DNA of 64,000 bases from Thiomargarita sp. (lineage in GTDB: Bacteria > Pseudomonadota > Gammaproteobacteria > Beggiatoales > Beggiatoaceae), in NCBI GenBank assembly GCA_020721005.1, contig DYNP01000004.1, positions 1 to 64,000 of the forward strand. Direction: 5' to 3'. Below, piece by piece: positions 36,867-46,171 of this stretch. Numbering within the stretch: position 1 is the first letter of the stretch; each line of letters begins with the position of its first letter. The notes beneath the pieces are model-generated. The model saw nothing but the letters and a program-made list of their open reading frames with translations. It did not search any database and was not told the DNA's origin. Position numbers and translations under genes: made by a program.

Positions 36867-37085
36867 TTATAGTATTTTAGTTTTTAGATTGCAGTCGTAT
36901 ATCAACGCTGCTATTATTTCGCCCTCTAGTAACCCTGCTATGAGATTTACTTTCTCGGTGGCTTGACCTTTTTTATCTTCTACTGTCTTAACTCCACGGA
37001 CTGACCTTCCGTACTCGTTTTTTAGAGCGTTTTTTATCCCGCTTTCATCTACAAATACAATTCTTTTTTGCTCATTTCTTTCCTC
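36867..37085 (-). pseudogene. IS630-type transposase, orfB remnant
   Basis: In a different frame from orfA the minus strand reads TFLYEERNEQKRIVFVDESG, then IKNALKNEYGRSVRG, and ends at a TAA (36867). This is the first DDE segment (VFVDESG with the catalytic Asp) of an IS630-family transposase. It stops after about 70 codons, so the second Asp and the Glu are missing: the element is truncated. The frame joins orfA through a one-base change at an A8 run (37097-37104). Confidence 0.75.
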
Positions 37086-37419
37086 GTACAGGAAGGTTTT
37101 TTTTCCTTGTTATTCCCAATTTCTTTAGACGATGCCAGATCGACACCGCTCTCACTTTAAAATGCTTCCCTATTTCCTCTAACGTTGTTGATGGGTTAGC
37201 CTCTACATATTTCTTTAAATCCTCATCTTCCACTTTTCTCCTCCTATACCGATTTCTCTTCTTCGCCTCTATATTTCCTGTTTTTAAATAATTCCTTATC
37301 CAACGATTTAACGTGCTTATCCCTATTTTGAATACTTCTACCAACTTTTCTTTCGGCATTCCTTCTTCGTAATTCTTTATTACACGTTCTCTTAGATCAT
37401 TGCTGTATGCTTTGCTCAT
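37072..37419 (-). CDS. IS630-type transposase, orfA (helix-turn-helix half)
   Basis: A 115-residue frame starting MSKAYSNDLRERVIKNYEEG, a classic IS630-family N-terminus with two helix-turn-helix units (residues about 8-50 and 65-110). It ends shortly after an A8 run. Dropping one A would join it to the DDE part at 36867, so the pair was once a single transposase, or one made by frameshifting. With the catalytic half truncated it should be inactive. The sequence is more AT-rich than its neighbours, consistent with transfer. Terminal repeats are not obvious. Confidence 0.8.
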   Translation of the reverse strand: MSKAYSNDLRERVIKNYEEGMPKEKLVEVFKIGISTLNRWIRNYLKTGNIEAKKRNRYRRRKVEDEDLKKYVEANPSTTLEEIGKHFKVRAVSIWHRLKKLGITRKKNLPVRGKK

Positions 37420-37507
37420 TTTTTCCTCCTTATTTTTAGGTAATATGCTTATTATAACAAATCAATATAAAAATAAAATACTATATATCAAAAATAAGAC
37501 AGTCAAC

Positions 37508-39280
37508 TCATGGTCCAGTTTGCACCTGATACAATCGGGCATAAATCCCCCCTTGCTCTAATAAATACAAATGAGTCCCCATTTCAACAATTCTCCCTTT
37601 ATCAAGTACCACAATTCGATCCGCATGTACAATGGTCGACAAACGATGTGCAATGATCACCATGGTTTGCTGATGCTTTAAAGACTCCAAAGCACGCTGC
37701 ACCTTTTGTTCAGTCTGAGTATCTAATGCCGAAGTTGCCTCATCCAAAATCAAAATTGGCGCCCTTTTCAACAAAGCGCGAGCAATTGCCAATCGTTGGC
37801 GCTGACCGCCTGACAATTTCACCCCTTTTTCTCCCACCAATGTTTCTAATCCCTCGGGCAATTCTTCTATAAATGACCAAGCATCTGCCATTTTAGCCGC
37901 CTCAATAATGGCCGCACGATCGGTTCCTTGCATAGAGCCATACCCAATATTTGCCGCGATACTGTCATTAAACAACACCGTTTCCTGAGTCACCACTGCC
38001 AACTGGCGCCGCAATTCAAATAAACTAAGCTCTTGAATATCTTGACCATCTAAATAAATCTGGCTTGGAGCAACTGGATAAAAACGTGGCATAAGATTAA
38101 CTAAAGTACTTTTTCCACTGCCAGAGCCCCCCACAATTGCCACCGTTTCCCCCGGAGAAATAACCAATGAAATCTCTTGTAAAACAACTTGGGAATGTCC
38201 AGGATAAGTAAAGGAAAGCTGCTTAAAACTCAACTGACCAGCCCACGTTTTCTTCATCTTGGGATCAGATTTACCAAGTTGGTTAACAGATCTGGGAATT
38301 GTTGATTCAGAAGGCTCATCAATCAATTTGAAAATACTTTCTGCTGCAGCCAAACCTTGTTGCAATTGTTCATTGACTTTAGTCAATCGTTTCACAGGAG
38401 CAAATAACAGTCCCATCGCCGTGAACAAGGATACGAAGCCCCCTACGGTAATTCCATCGGCTAAAGATTGCAGCGAGGCAATGTAAACAATCATCGCCAA
38501 GGCCATGGCAGTTAACAATTGGACCGTAAAAATGCTGATTCCAGAAACCAATTGAATATTAACTTCTAAGCCCCGTATATTTTCCGTGCTGCGATTAAAA
38601 CGAGTTTGCTCATATTCTTGACCGGCAAAAATCTTCACCAATTTATGTCCATTGATGGCTTCCTCTAAAATACGAGTCAAATCTCCCATTGAAGTTTGCA
38701 GTCCCTGATTGATTTTCCGTAACCGACGACCAACTTGGCGCACAATAATGGCAATTAAAGGCACTGTAATAAAAATAATCAAGGATAATTTCCAATTGAG
38801 ATAAAACATCCAAATCAGCAATCCTACAATTGTAACACTGTCCCGAACGAGAATGATCAACGCATCGGTGGCCGCAGCCATAACTCGACTTACATCATAA
38901 GTTACTTTGGAAATCAAAATACCTGTGGAAATATTGTCAAAAACTGAAGTGGGCAAAGTCAACAATTTTTGGAACATTTGTTGACGCAAATCACTGACCA
39001 AACGGGCTGCCACCCAAGTCATACCCACTTGGCTGCCGATGAGACTCAAACCTTTAATAATCACTAATCCCAGTAAAATCAAAGGCATCTGTTGAATAGT
39101 CTCCGGATTTTTGGACACAAACCCTTCATCTAATAAAGGTTGAATGAGGGCGGCAAGAATGGGATCTGTAATCGCCAAGATCAAAGTGGCAATAATGGCG
39201 AGCGCAAAAATCTTCCAATAGGGAACAACGTGATTCAGAAGACGCTGATATAGGGACCACTGGGTCATGGATGAGCTCAT
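37508..39280 (-). CDS. msbA: Lipid A export ABC transporter MsbA
   Basis: MsbA flips lipid A-core across the inner membrane. This 590-residue half-transporter has six membrane helices (residues about 20-320) and a nucleotide-binding domain with Walker A GGSGSGKST, signature LSGGQRQRLAIARALL, Walker B ILILDEATSALD and switch His AHRLS. The overall pattern fits MsbA better than generic exporters (start YQRLLNHVVPYWK). lpxK, the common neighbour, is absent; the gene stands alone next to an IS remnant. MSSS at 39280 is the longest start; an ATG four codons in is possible. Confidence 0.92.
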   Translation of the reverse strand: MSSSMTQWSLYQRLLNHVVPYWKIFALAIIATLILAITDPILAALIQPLLDEGFVSKNPETIQQMPLILLGLVIIKGLSLIGSQVGMTWVAARLVSDLRQQMFQKLLTLPTSVFDNISTGILISKVTYDVSRVMAAATDALIILVRDSVTIVGLLIWMFYLNWKLSLIIFITVPLIAIIVRQVGRRLRKINQGLQTSMGDLTRILEEAINGHKLVKIFAGQEYEQTRFNRSTENIRGLEVNIQLVSGISIFTVQLLTAMALAMIVYIASLQSLADGITVGGFVSLFTAMGLLFAPVKRLTKVNEQLQQGLAAAESIFKLIDEPSESTIPRSVNQLGKSDPKMKKTWAGQLSFKQLSFTYPGHSQVVLQEISLVISPGETVAIVGGSGSGKSTLVNLMPRFYPVAPSQIYLDGQDIQELSLFELRRQLAVVTQETVLFNDSIAANIGYGSMQGTDRAAIIEAAKMADAWSFIEELPEGLETLVGEKGVKLSGGQRQRLAIARALLKRAPILILDEATSALDTQTEQKVQRALESLKHQQTMVIIAHRLSTIVHADRIVVLDKGRIVEMGTHLYLLEQGGIYARLYQVQTGP

Positions 39281-39388
39281 ATTAAGGGGAATTAAGGGCG
39301 GGCAGCCAGTTGCTATATGCTGAAAAATGACTGGGGGAATAGGAGGTGGTCAGGAGAATGGACGAGAAGGTTTTATATCAGGAAAATG

Positions 39389-39413
39389 GTGCGTTACGCC
39401 GTCTATAACGCAC
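39389..39413. repeat. GTGCGTTA/TAACGCAC hairpin
   Basis: A perfect 8-bp stem with a 9-base loop in the otherwise featureless gap 39281-39540, between msbA and the protease gene. It has the look of a common proteobacterial intergenic palindrome. No T-run follows, so a terminator role is unproven. Confidence 0.55.
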
Positions 39414-39540
39414 TCTATATGATAGCTCCCTCCACTGTATTAGGTTAAAGAAGGGATAACATTTCTCAAAGGAATGTTGTCCCTTAGCTATTTTCCCTCA
39501 TGTGGTGACGCACAGAGTTAATGATTGATTTTAAAACGTT

Positions 39541-40650
39541 TTAATTGGCAGGGGCAGAGATGAGTCCCAAATTAGAATAGGGGCTCAAACAATTGCCTTG
39601 ATAAGCCCGGACTGCCACATAATAAGCTTTCCCAATTTGTAAGGTTGCTGATGCCCCACGGCTAAAACCAATATCGAGACTGCTGATATTATCCAAGGTA
39701 ATTGCATTGATGGGTTGAGAAAAAGGGGCATAATAAAACAGATAACCTTCAATATCATTGGTCACTCGCCAAGTCACGGTGGCCTGATAGCCAGTCATAT
39801 TGGTTTTCAATTCTTCAGGAATGGGAACTGTTATATCACTGCAAATATGTTCGGTGACAAAGTTTTGAAAAGATTCCAAACGGGTATAAATTCCATAATA
39901 GTTGGGTAAGGCACATCCTTCCCCATAACTGACGATGCCCACTTGTTTGGGACCAAATTCGGTTTCCACAATCAAAGGTCCTCCACTGTCTCCCACACAA
40001 GCATCTTTTCCCCCTTTCAAATAACCGGCACATAACATCTGCCCAGTTATCATATCAGGGTAGGAACGTTGAGAATTGCATAACTCGTGAGATACAAAAG
40101 GGACCTCGGTTTGATAAAGGTCATCAGGATAATTTTGCCCGTTGGGATTGGTAGTTCCCCACCCCATGACGATACCCTTTTCCCCAACTTTGGTTAAACC
40201 TGCATATTCGTCAGTCAGTTTGAGAATGGGTTGTTGAGAAGGCGTTTGCAATTTCAGTAAAGCCAAATCGTCCTTGGGGGGACGAGCGGGATCAGGATTA
40301 TCATAATCAGGATGTCGAATGATTTCAGCCACTTGAAGGGTTTCCCCCTTTTCAATTTCGGACAATTTGGTGCGACCCACCACCACAAAAATTTCTTCTG
40401 GCTGGTAAACAACTCCCTGTTTATCCTCTGTGCAGTGGGCTGCGGTCAATACCCAATAAGGATGGACCAATGTGCCCCCACAATATTGTCCATCAAAGGG
40501 AACTTTATCTGCTTTAATCAAAGCCACCATCCACGGCCAGTCTCCAGGATTGGCACGAATTCCCCCTATAATTCTGGGATCTGCAAGGGCGGTTTGATTC
40601 CCCAAAATAAAAATTGTTGTCAACCCTATTATTAAAGATCTTAATCGCAT
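39541..40650 (-). CDS. Secreted trypsin-like serine protease (S1 family)
   Basis: Chymotrypsin-fold protease with an N-terminal signal peptide (LIIGLTTIFILGNQTALA), activation-site-like RIIGGIRANPGDWPWMVAL, and an intact triad: His in LTAAHC, Asp in DDLALLKL, Ser in GDSGGPL. An Asp six residues before the Ser (KDACVGDSGG) suggests trypsin-like Lys/Arg specificity. About 90 residues after the protease domain look like a fibronectin-type III fold (ATVTWRVTNDIEGYLFYYAP). I chose the ATG at 40650, which has GAGGT seven bases upstream and gives 369 residues; a longer frame to 40698 adds an unlikely prefix. Single gene; the substrate is unknown. Confidence 0.9.
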   Translation of the reverse strand: MRLRSLIIGLTTIFILGNQTALADPRIIGGIRANPGDWPWMVALIKADKVPFDGQYCGGTLVHPYWVLTAAHCTEDKQGVVYQPEEIFVVVGRTKLSEIEKGETLQVAEIIRHPDYDNPDPARPPKDDLALLKLQTPSQQPILKLTDEYAGLTKVGEKGIVMGWGTTNPNGQNYPDDLYQTEVPFVSHELCNSQRSYPDMITGQMLCAGYLKGGKDACVGDSGGPLIVETEFGPKQVGIVSYGEGCALPNYYGIYTRLESFQNFVTEHICSDITVPIPEELKTNMTGYQATVTWRVTNDIEGYLFYYAPFSQPINAITLDNISSLDIGFSRGASATLQIGKAYYVAVRAYQGNCLSPYSNLGLISAPAN

Positions 40651-40799
40651 TGTTTGTACCTCGCCATTAATCATAAACCATAAAACAGTTGATCCCAATT
40701 GGTTGTGCAGTTAACCATAAATTATTCATACAGTTAAGGCAACCAAAACCAAGCAGAGCGGCGGGCAATTTCTGTTCGTTGTCCACCTTTTTAGTATAG

Positions 40800-41669
40800 T
40801 TAAGCAGGTATTGTATAGTCAACCAAAATGCCTAAAAAAATCACAGCCCCAAACCAATGGTTGTTCAAAAAAGCTTGGAAACAGTGAGTAGCTGAACGGT
40901 CCCTAATCAGCCATTGTTGATAAAATGCCAACAAGGCAGCGCCTAAAATACCCAGATAATAAGGTATTCCCAAGTACAAAATATTTCCCACCCCAATCAA
41001 TAATCCCAAAATAATAATTTGTAACCCGGCAATAATTGTCCGATCCGCTCGACCAAATAAAATGGCGGTGGATTTAATTCCAATCTGCAAATCGTCTTCC
41101 CGGTCCACCATGGCATAAAGAGTGTCATATACCAAGGCCCATAACAAGTTAATCAACAGCAATGCCCAAGCCAAAGGGGGAACAGTGCCAGTTTGAGCTG
41201 CGAAAGCCATGGGAATTCCCCAACCAAAGGCAAGTCCCAAGTAAGCTTGGGGCCAGTGAGTGTAGCGTTTGGTAAAGGGATAACTGATCGCCAATAATAC
41301 TGCCACCACAGATAACATAACGGTCAAGGTGTTGAGCAATAATACCAATCCCAATGCTAACAAACACAGAATTGTAAATAGAATCAAGGCTTCTGCTCGG
41401 CTTACTGTTTTGGCAGCCAATGGTCGTTGCTTGGTGCGTTGCACATGGGGATCAAATTTTTGATCGGCATAGTCATTGATAACGCATCCCGCGGAACGCA
41501 TGATAATGACCCCCAATATGAACACAGTGAGAATCAACAGGTCCGGTTGACCTTCACTGGCAATCCATAACGCCCATAGAGTGGGCCACAGCAATAGAAA
41601 AATGCCAATGGGCCGGTGCAAACGCATTAACAGGGCATAGTTATAAAAACGTTCGATAAAATAGTTCAT
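40800..41669 (-). CDS. ubiA: 4-hydroxybenzoate octaprenyltransferase UbiA
   Basis: UbiA attaches the polyprenyl tail to 4-hydroxybenzoate in ubiquinone synthesis. It is a 289-residue inner-membrane protein with eight to nine helices and both Asp-rich motifs: [20 protein letters not shown] near 65 and [18 protein letters not shown] near 190. The start [20 protein letters not shown] is typical. The usual neighbour ubiC is not present. Downstream is the protease gene; upstream lies a triple repeat. Confidence 0.95.
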   Translation of the reverse strand: MNYFIERFYNYALLMRLHRPIGIFLLLWPTLWALWIASEGQPDLLILTVFILGVIIMRSAGCVINDYADQKFDPHVQRTKQRPLAAKTVSRAEALILFTILCLLALGLVLLLNTLTVMLSVVAVLLAISYPFTKRYTHWPQAYLGLAFGWGIPMAFAAQTGTVPPLAWALLLINLLWALVYDTLYAMVDREDDLQIGIKSTAILFGRADRTIIAGLQIIILGLLIGVGNILYLGIPYYLGILGAALLAFYQQWLIRDRSATHCFQAFLNNHWFGAVIFLGILVDYTIPA

Positions 41670-41680
41670 TATTGAAATCC

Positions 41681-41955
41681 ATGGGCAGACCTCATTCTCA
41701 ATTAAAAACTGCCCACTTTTAAGTCCTTAAGTCAGTCAGCCAATTTGAAGTTCTCTACCTTTTTGATCAAAATCCATGGGCAGGTCTCATTTTTAATCTG
41801 AGACCGCCCAATTTTTAGCTTTTTAATCAATCGGCCAACTTGAAGTTTTCTACCTTTTCGATCCAAGTTCTATGGGCAGTTCTCATTCTCAACTGGAGAC
41901 CTGCCCAATTTTAACTTTTTGATCAATCGGCCAATTTGAAGTTCTCTACCTTCTT
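41681..41955. repeat. Triplicated 3' end of the Cache-domain gene
   Basis: Three direct copies with a period of about 95 bp, starting ATGGGCAG at 41681, 41776 and 41872. Each copy holds an inverted repeat (GGGCAG...CTGCCC, near-perfect 11-bp arms in the third) and then minus-strand codons for the last residues ENFKLAD plus the stop of the neighbouring gene. The copy nearest the gene is the real 3' end; the other two are downstream duplicates that keep the stop codon. Confidence 0.85.
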
Positions 41956-42432
41956 GTCTGCGTAAATACCGGCAGCCACTTGGTAGTCAGTGCCAGCCAC
42001 TGACATGGCAAAGGTAGCTTTGCTGGCAGCTTCACCCTCTGGGACTTTGGGCCACATGTAAGCAGACCAGCCACCTTCTTTCTGTTCCCCAGCTTTGCAA
42101 AGGCCGGTGTCTCCACCAAATACTAACCCATCCGCTTTATCCTTAATTCCCAAGATGGGTTTGCCAGTTAAGGTGGGATGAGCCAAGGCCTGATCGGCTT
42201 TGCAATCATAGACGAACACATAAGTGTCTTTCCAAGCCCATTTTTCATTTTTTCCATCAAACTCTGCCAAAATAGCTTTTTTGTCGCTGGCAGTAGCAAT
42301 GGCTTCAGCCGCTGCTTTGACTTTTTCTTGAACTTCGTCAATGGAAGCTCCTGCTTCTTCGGCAGTTGCCAAATAAGGCAATTGCCACAGCACAACTGCG
42401 CCAACTAAAGCCATCATGGTTTTCATGGTCAT
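41923..42432 (-). CDS. Periplasmic single-Cache-domain protein
   Basis: A 169-residue secreted protein. The ATG at 42432 is supported by AGGAG seven bases upstream and gives a signal peptide (ALVGAVVLWQLPYLATAEE). The mature part fits a single Cache (sCache_2-like) domain: a long first helix (EVQEKVKAAAEAIATASDKK), then WAWKDTYVFVYDCKADQALAHP, GWSAYMWPK and the C-terminal strand pattern TDYQVAAGIYADK. Such domains bind small ligands and are usually fused to sensors; stand-alone secreted forms are common in proteobacteria but their role is unclear. The 3' end of the gene is duplicated twice downstream. Confidence 0.85.
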   Translation of the reverse strand: MTMKTMMALVGAVVLWQLPYLATAEEAGASIDEVQEKVKAAAEAIATASDKKAILAEFDGKNEKWAWKDTYVFVYDCKADQALAHPTLTGKPILGIKDKADGLVFGGDTGLCKAGEQKEGGWSAYMWPKVPEGEAASKATFAMSVAGTDYQVAAGIYADKKVENFKLAD

Positions 42433-42538
42433 AAATAACTCCTGTTTTGAGGGTCGTATAATCGATTGAGTCGTTGTTGGAGAAACTCCAAGGAATACTA
42501 TGGTCGATTTTGCCCGATTTGTCAAGGGCCAATGGGGT

Positions 42539-43087
42539 TTATAACAAGGAATGAATGATTTGTTTGATTACCATGTCTTCCAATTCCCCAAGATATTGCA
42601 GGACCATTTGACCGTGTTGATCCACCACTGTGGTAAATGGAAGTCCTCCCATTTGGTTACCCAATCGTTTGGCAACGGCAATGCCCAGGTCTTCTCCCAA
42701 TAAAATAGGGTAGTTAATTTTTAAACGTGCGGCAAATCGTTGAACATTTTCTGGATCATCAAGGGCAATACCGATCAGTTGAATTCCCTTTTCAGAATAG
42801 GTGCGTTGCAATTCCATGAACATGGGAATTTCTTTGACACAAGGGGGGCACCAAGTGGCCCAAAAGTTGATAATGGTGATTTTTCCATGCCATTCAGAAT
42901 GATGACGAATTTGACCGTGTAAATCAGGCAAGCTGAATGCTGGCAGCGGTCCCAAGGATTTGAGTGTTAAGGAAATTTGTCCAGTGGAGATTTTGGTTTG
43001 AGAAGGAGCATGGTGATGAATCAAAACATAGGTGCCAGCAGTGGTTGCACTTAGGAGAAATAGGAGTATGATCAATAATTTGTTCAT
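42539..43087 (-). CDS. TlpA/ResA-like periplasmic thioredoxin
   Basis: A 182-residue protein with one N-terminal membrane anchor (LLIILLFLLSATTAGTYVLI) and a thioredoxin fold carrying the active site WATWCPPCVKEIP. It lacks other domains. It overlaps the end of dsbD by four bases (ATGA), so it is very likely supplied with electrons by DsbD and acts as a disulfide reductase, for example in cytochrome c maturation. Family known; the exact substrate is inference. Confidence 0.92.
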   Translation of the reverse strand: MNKLLIILLFLLSATTAGTYVLIHHHAPSQTKISTGQISLTLKSLGPLPAFSLPDLHGQIRHHSEWHGKITIINFWATWCPPCVKEIPMFMELQRTYSEKGIQLIGIALDDPENVQRFAARLKINYPILLGEDLGIAVAKRLGNQMGGLPFTTVVDQHGQMVLQYLGELEDMVIKQIIHSLL

Positions 43088-45531
43088 GACAGTACCTTTT
43101 GTAAATGGGCATAAAAGTCATCGGCTGATAAGAAACCAATGACGCGATAGGCTCGCAATTCTGCACCGGTAGTGGAAAAGAATAATAGGGCAGGGGGGCC
43201 ATAGATTCCAAAGTGTTGATACAGGGCTTTGGCTTGTTCATCGTGCAATGTGACATCGGCTTTTAATAATACCAATGCAGCCAGTTTTTGTTGGACTCGA
43301 GCATCTGTAAAAGTGAATTGTTCCAATTCCTTACAAGATACACACCAGTCGGCAGAAAATTCTAACATGACCAAGTTTCCTTGGGCTTTGGTAAGGGCTT
43401 GTTGTAATTCAGTTAAATTTTTCACCGGTTGAAAGTTGAGTGGGGAGGATATTGTGGCTTGAGTTGCCGTGTTGGGAATTAGGTTTGCCAAGGGTTGTAA
43501 AACATTATTAGCGCCACTGGCTGCGCCGATCAGCAGTAAGCAGCCATAAACCCATAACACGAGTCCCAAACCTTTTAAAAATTTTCGTCCTCCTGGCAGA
43601 CCGGGGGTTAAATTTTCAAAGGCACCCAGGTAAATAGCGCTGATCATCAGTAAGAGAGCCCATAGCAATAGGATGACAGCTGGTGGGAACACTGAGGTCA
43701 ACATCATAATCGCCATGCCCAATAGGGCCACGCCCAGTACCGCTTTGGTGGTTTCCATCCATCGTCCAGCCTTGGGTAAGTAATGACCTGCAAAGGTGCC
43801 GGTCAAAATCAGGGGGATTCCCATGCCCAGTCCCATCATGAATAGGGCACTGCCGCCCAGCCAAGCGTCTTTGGTTTGACCAATATACAAGAGAGCTCCA
43901 GCCAAAGGGGGGGCTACACAGGGACCGACAATCAGGGCTGATAAAATGCCCATGATGATCAGTCCCAATGTAGTTCCCCCTTGTTGTTGGTGACTGAGTT
44001 TGGCCAGTTTGGTTTGTATAAAATTGGGCAATTGTAAGTCGTAATAGCCAAACATGGACAATGCTAACCCTATGAGTAATAATGAAAATAAGATGAGCAC
44101 CCAGGGTTGTTGTAAAGTGTTTTGTAAACTGTCGCCCACCAATCCGGTTACAGCACCTAAGCTGGCATAGGTCAGAGACATAGCTAAAACGTAGATGAGA
44201 GACATGCGAAAGGCGGTTAAGGTGGTTAACTGCCCTTTTTGTCCTAAAATACAACTGTTTAAGATGGGTATCATGGGATAGATGCAAGGGGTCAGCGACA
44301 GCAGGAGTCCAAAGCCAAAGAAGGCGGCTAAAATGGTCCACAATTGGGCGCCCATGAGCAGTTGGGTGATTTGGTCGGATTCTGAAAGTAAGGCAGGTCC
44401 CTTGCCCAATTGGAGATCAAATAATTGGGTAATCGGTGGGTAACAGAGTCCTGCCACTGCACAACCTTGGTATTCCACTTGTAATTGGGAAGCAAGAGGT
44501 GCGTCTTTTATTGGCAAAGTTAGGGATAGAGAAGATTGAGTGTAGATTTCCACTTTGCCAAATGTGGGGTCTTTGTAAAGGTAAGCCTTTGGAAATTCGA
44601 CAGTCCCTAAGGTTCCTGGGGTGTTTAGGGTAAATTTAAATTTGTCTCGATAGAGGTAATATCCTTCTGCAATTTGCCAGGTCAAGACAATATGTTCCGA
44701 AGTAGGAGACTGAGCGGACAGTTGAAAGGCTTTTTCAACAGGTAAAAACTCTTGGGCATTTTGATCAGAGGGCAATAATTTATCTAAAGGATTGAGGACT
44801 AAAGGTTTTCCTGCTGAGTCTGTTCGAGTTTGAGCAGCAACCAGTGAAGTTTCTTCAGGGTCCGTGATTTCTGATGGCGGTGCTTGATCAGTGACCGGTG
44901 GTTTTGAGTTTTGGGATGAGGAAAGCAGTGGGAATTGGGTAATTTTTTCAATAGGAGGATAGCATAATCGGGCTTCGGCACATCCTTGATAGATGGTTTG
45001 TAAGGTGAGTTGAGAAAGTTGTGCTGTGTTGTTTATCGGAAGTTGTAAGGTCAGGTGATTTTCATACACTGAAATTTGACCCAGTTTCAAATCTTCTTTA
45101 AGTTGAGCCGCTGGAAAGTGGAACTCGTCGCCCAGTTGACCACCATTGAGGAGGGAAAATTGGAATTTGTCACGGTAAAGGTAATATCCGGGGGCAATTT
45201 GCCAATCGAGCTCTATATGCTGGGAATCAATCAGTTGGGCAGAGAAAAGGAATGCACTGTCTGGAGGTAAAAGTTCAGTGTCCTTTAAAAATTCAGATTT
45301 TTCAGTCAGTAAGGGTTCAAATAATGATGAGCCCGCAGCAGATTGGGGTGAGGCTACTGGGACTGGTAGATCTGTCTCAGTTGCTTGGATCGATGAGACT
45401 GCCAACAATAGACTGAGAATGCTGACGTGGATCATGTTGTATACAGCCGATCGGAGAATAGGCAATTGGGGGGGAATAAGTTCAGTCAAATAGCTGAATA
45501 GGAAGTTCAGTTTGCATGGGTAGGGGCTCAT
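43084..45531 (-). CDS. dsbD: Thiol:disulfide interchange protein DsbD with duplicated alpha domain
   Basis: DsbD carries electrons from cytoplasmic thioredoxin to periplasmic thiol proteins. This 815-residue version has two N-terminal DsbD-alpha domains (about 85-215 and 265-375) instead of one. Each has the motifs GYYLYRDKF and QGCA(E/V)A(R/G)LCYPPI with its Cys pair. Then come eight membrane helices (about 390-690) with TPCIYPMIPIL and VGPCVAPPLAG, and a C-terminal thioredoxin domain with DWCVSCK near 729. The chosen ATG overlaps the cutA stop and has GGAGG just upstream; it gives a long signal peptide. It forms an operon with cutA and the TlpA-like gene. Confidence 0.94.
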   Translation of the reverse strand: MSPYPCKLNFLFSYLTELIPPQLPILRSAVYNMIHVSILSLLLAVSSIQATETDLPVPVASPQSAAGSSLFEPLLTEKSEFLKDTELLPPDSAFLFSAQLIDSQHIELDWQIAPGYYLYRDKFQFSLLNGGQLGDEFHFPAAQLKEDLKLGQISVYENHLTLQLPINNTAQLSQLTLQTIYQGCAEARLCYPPIEKITQFPLLSSSQNSKPPVTDQAPPSEITDPEETSLVAAQTRTDSAGKPLVLNPLDKLLPSDQNAQEFLPVEKAFQLSAQSPTSEHIVLTWQIAEGYYLYRDKFKFTLNTPGTLGTVEFPKAYLYKDPTFGKVEIYTQSSLSLTLPIKDAPLASQLQVEYQGCAVAGLCYPPITQLFDLQLGKGPALLSESDQITQLLMGAQLWTILAAFFGFGLLLSLTPCIYPMIPILNSCILGQKGQLTTLTAFRMSLIYVLAMSLTYASLGAVTGLVGDSLQNTLQQPWVLILFSLLLIGLALSMFGYYDLQLPNFIQTKLAKLSHQQQGGTTLGLIIMGILSALIVGPCVAPPLAGALLYIGQTKDAWLGGSALFMMGLGMGIPLILTGTFAGHYLPKAGRWMETTKAVLGVALLGMAIMMLTSVFPPAVILLLWALLLMISAIYLGAFENLTPGLPGGRKFLKGLGLVLWVYGCLLLIGAASGANNVLQPLANLIPNTATQATISSPLNFQPVKNLTELQQALTKAQGNLVMLEFSADWCVSCKELEQFTFTDARVQQKLAALVLLKADVTLHDEQAKALYQHFGIYGPPALLFFSTTGAELRAYRVIGFLSADDFYAHLQKVLS

Positions 45532-45869
45532 TTTACCTCCGTTGCTTGGGACAGCCAGTTCAAATAGTCGGGCAGTCCCGTTTGAATGGGAATTGCAATT
45601 AATTCTGGAATTTCATAGGGATGATGTTGAATGATCAATTGTTCAATGGCTGAATAATGGGTGCTGTGGGTTTTGATAAACAGAATGACTTCGGTTTCAG
45701 TAACCACTTCATTTTGCCACTCGTATATGGATTGAATGTGGGGTAGAATATTGATGCAGGCTGCCAGGTGTTTGTCCAACAACAAATGGGCTAGGTGTTG
45801 AGCGGTGGCCAGGTCTGGACAAGTGCTGATGAGCAATTGATAGTTTTGGGAATTGGGAGAGGAATTCAT
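45528..45869 (-). CDS. cutA: Divalent-cation tolerance protein CutA
   Basis: A 113-residue trimeric cytoplasmic protein of the CutA1 family. Signatures are STCPDLATAQHLAHLLLDKHLAACINILP, YEWQNEVVTETEVILFIKT and HPYEIPELIAIPI. It has been linked to copper tolerance, but its activity is not settled. I chose the ATG at 45869; the longer frame to 45956 adds a prefix not found in the family. cutA-dsbD adjacency is common in gammaproteobacteria. Confidence 0.94.
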   Translation of the reverse strand: MNSSPNSQNYQLLISTCPDLATAQHLAHLLLDKHLAACINILPHIQSIYEWQNEVVTETEVILFIKTHSTHYSAIEQLIIQHHPYEIPELIAIPIQTGLPDYLNWLSQATEVK

Positions 45870-45943
45870 GTAATTTCCGTAACGAGTTGATAACAGGTCA
45901 ATTGGATAAATAACATTTATGAATGTTGAAGTTTTAGGAAAAT

Positions 45944-46150
45944 AGACCCCTTGCAAAAGTATGCGATAATGAAAAGATGAAAATTGCCCACCCTACTATT
46001 GCTTGCCACTCAGTTAAGGTAGATTGAGATGGAAGTTTTAGCCGGCCAGCGGTAGGCGCTTTGCAATCTGTGTGTGTGGGGGGATGCCTACGGCTGACCG
46101 GCTAAAGCCTCCACTCCGGCTATCGCATCATTTTCTTTTGCAAGAGATCT
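45944..46150. mobile_element. Nested-palindrome element, copy C
   Basis: The shortest complete copy, about 207 bp. The left end is TAGACCCCTTGCAAAAG, followed by CGATAATGAAAAGATGA. The right end is CTATCGCATCATTTTCTTTT, then GCAAGAGATCTA. The inner arms GTTTTAGCCGGCCAGCGG and GCTGACCGGCTAAAGCC form the central hairpin. TA dinucleotides stand at both ends. Confidence 0.8.
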
Positions 46151-46171
46151 AATGGATCAGTTTGCAGTTGC

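Noticed and set aside
43616-44341. 241-residue minus-strand frame overlapping dsbD
   Set aside because: Same strand but another frame within the DsbD membrane domain; histidine-rich, no family pattern, while the DsbD frame is fully supported.
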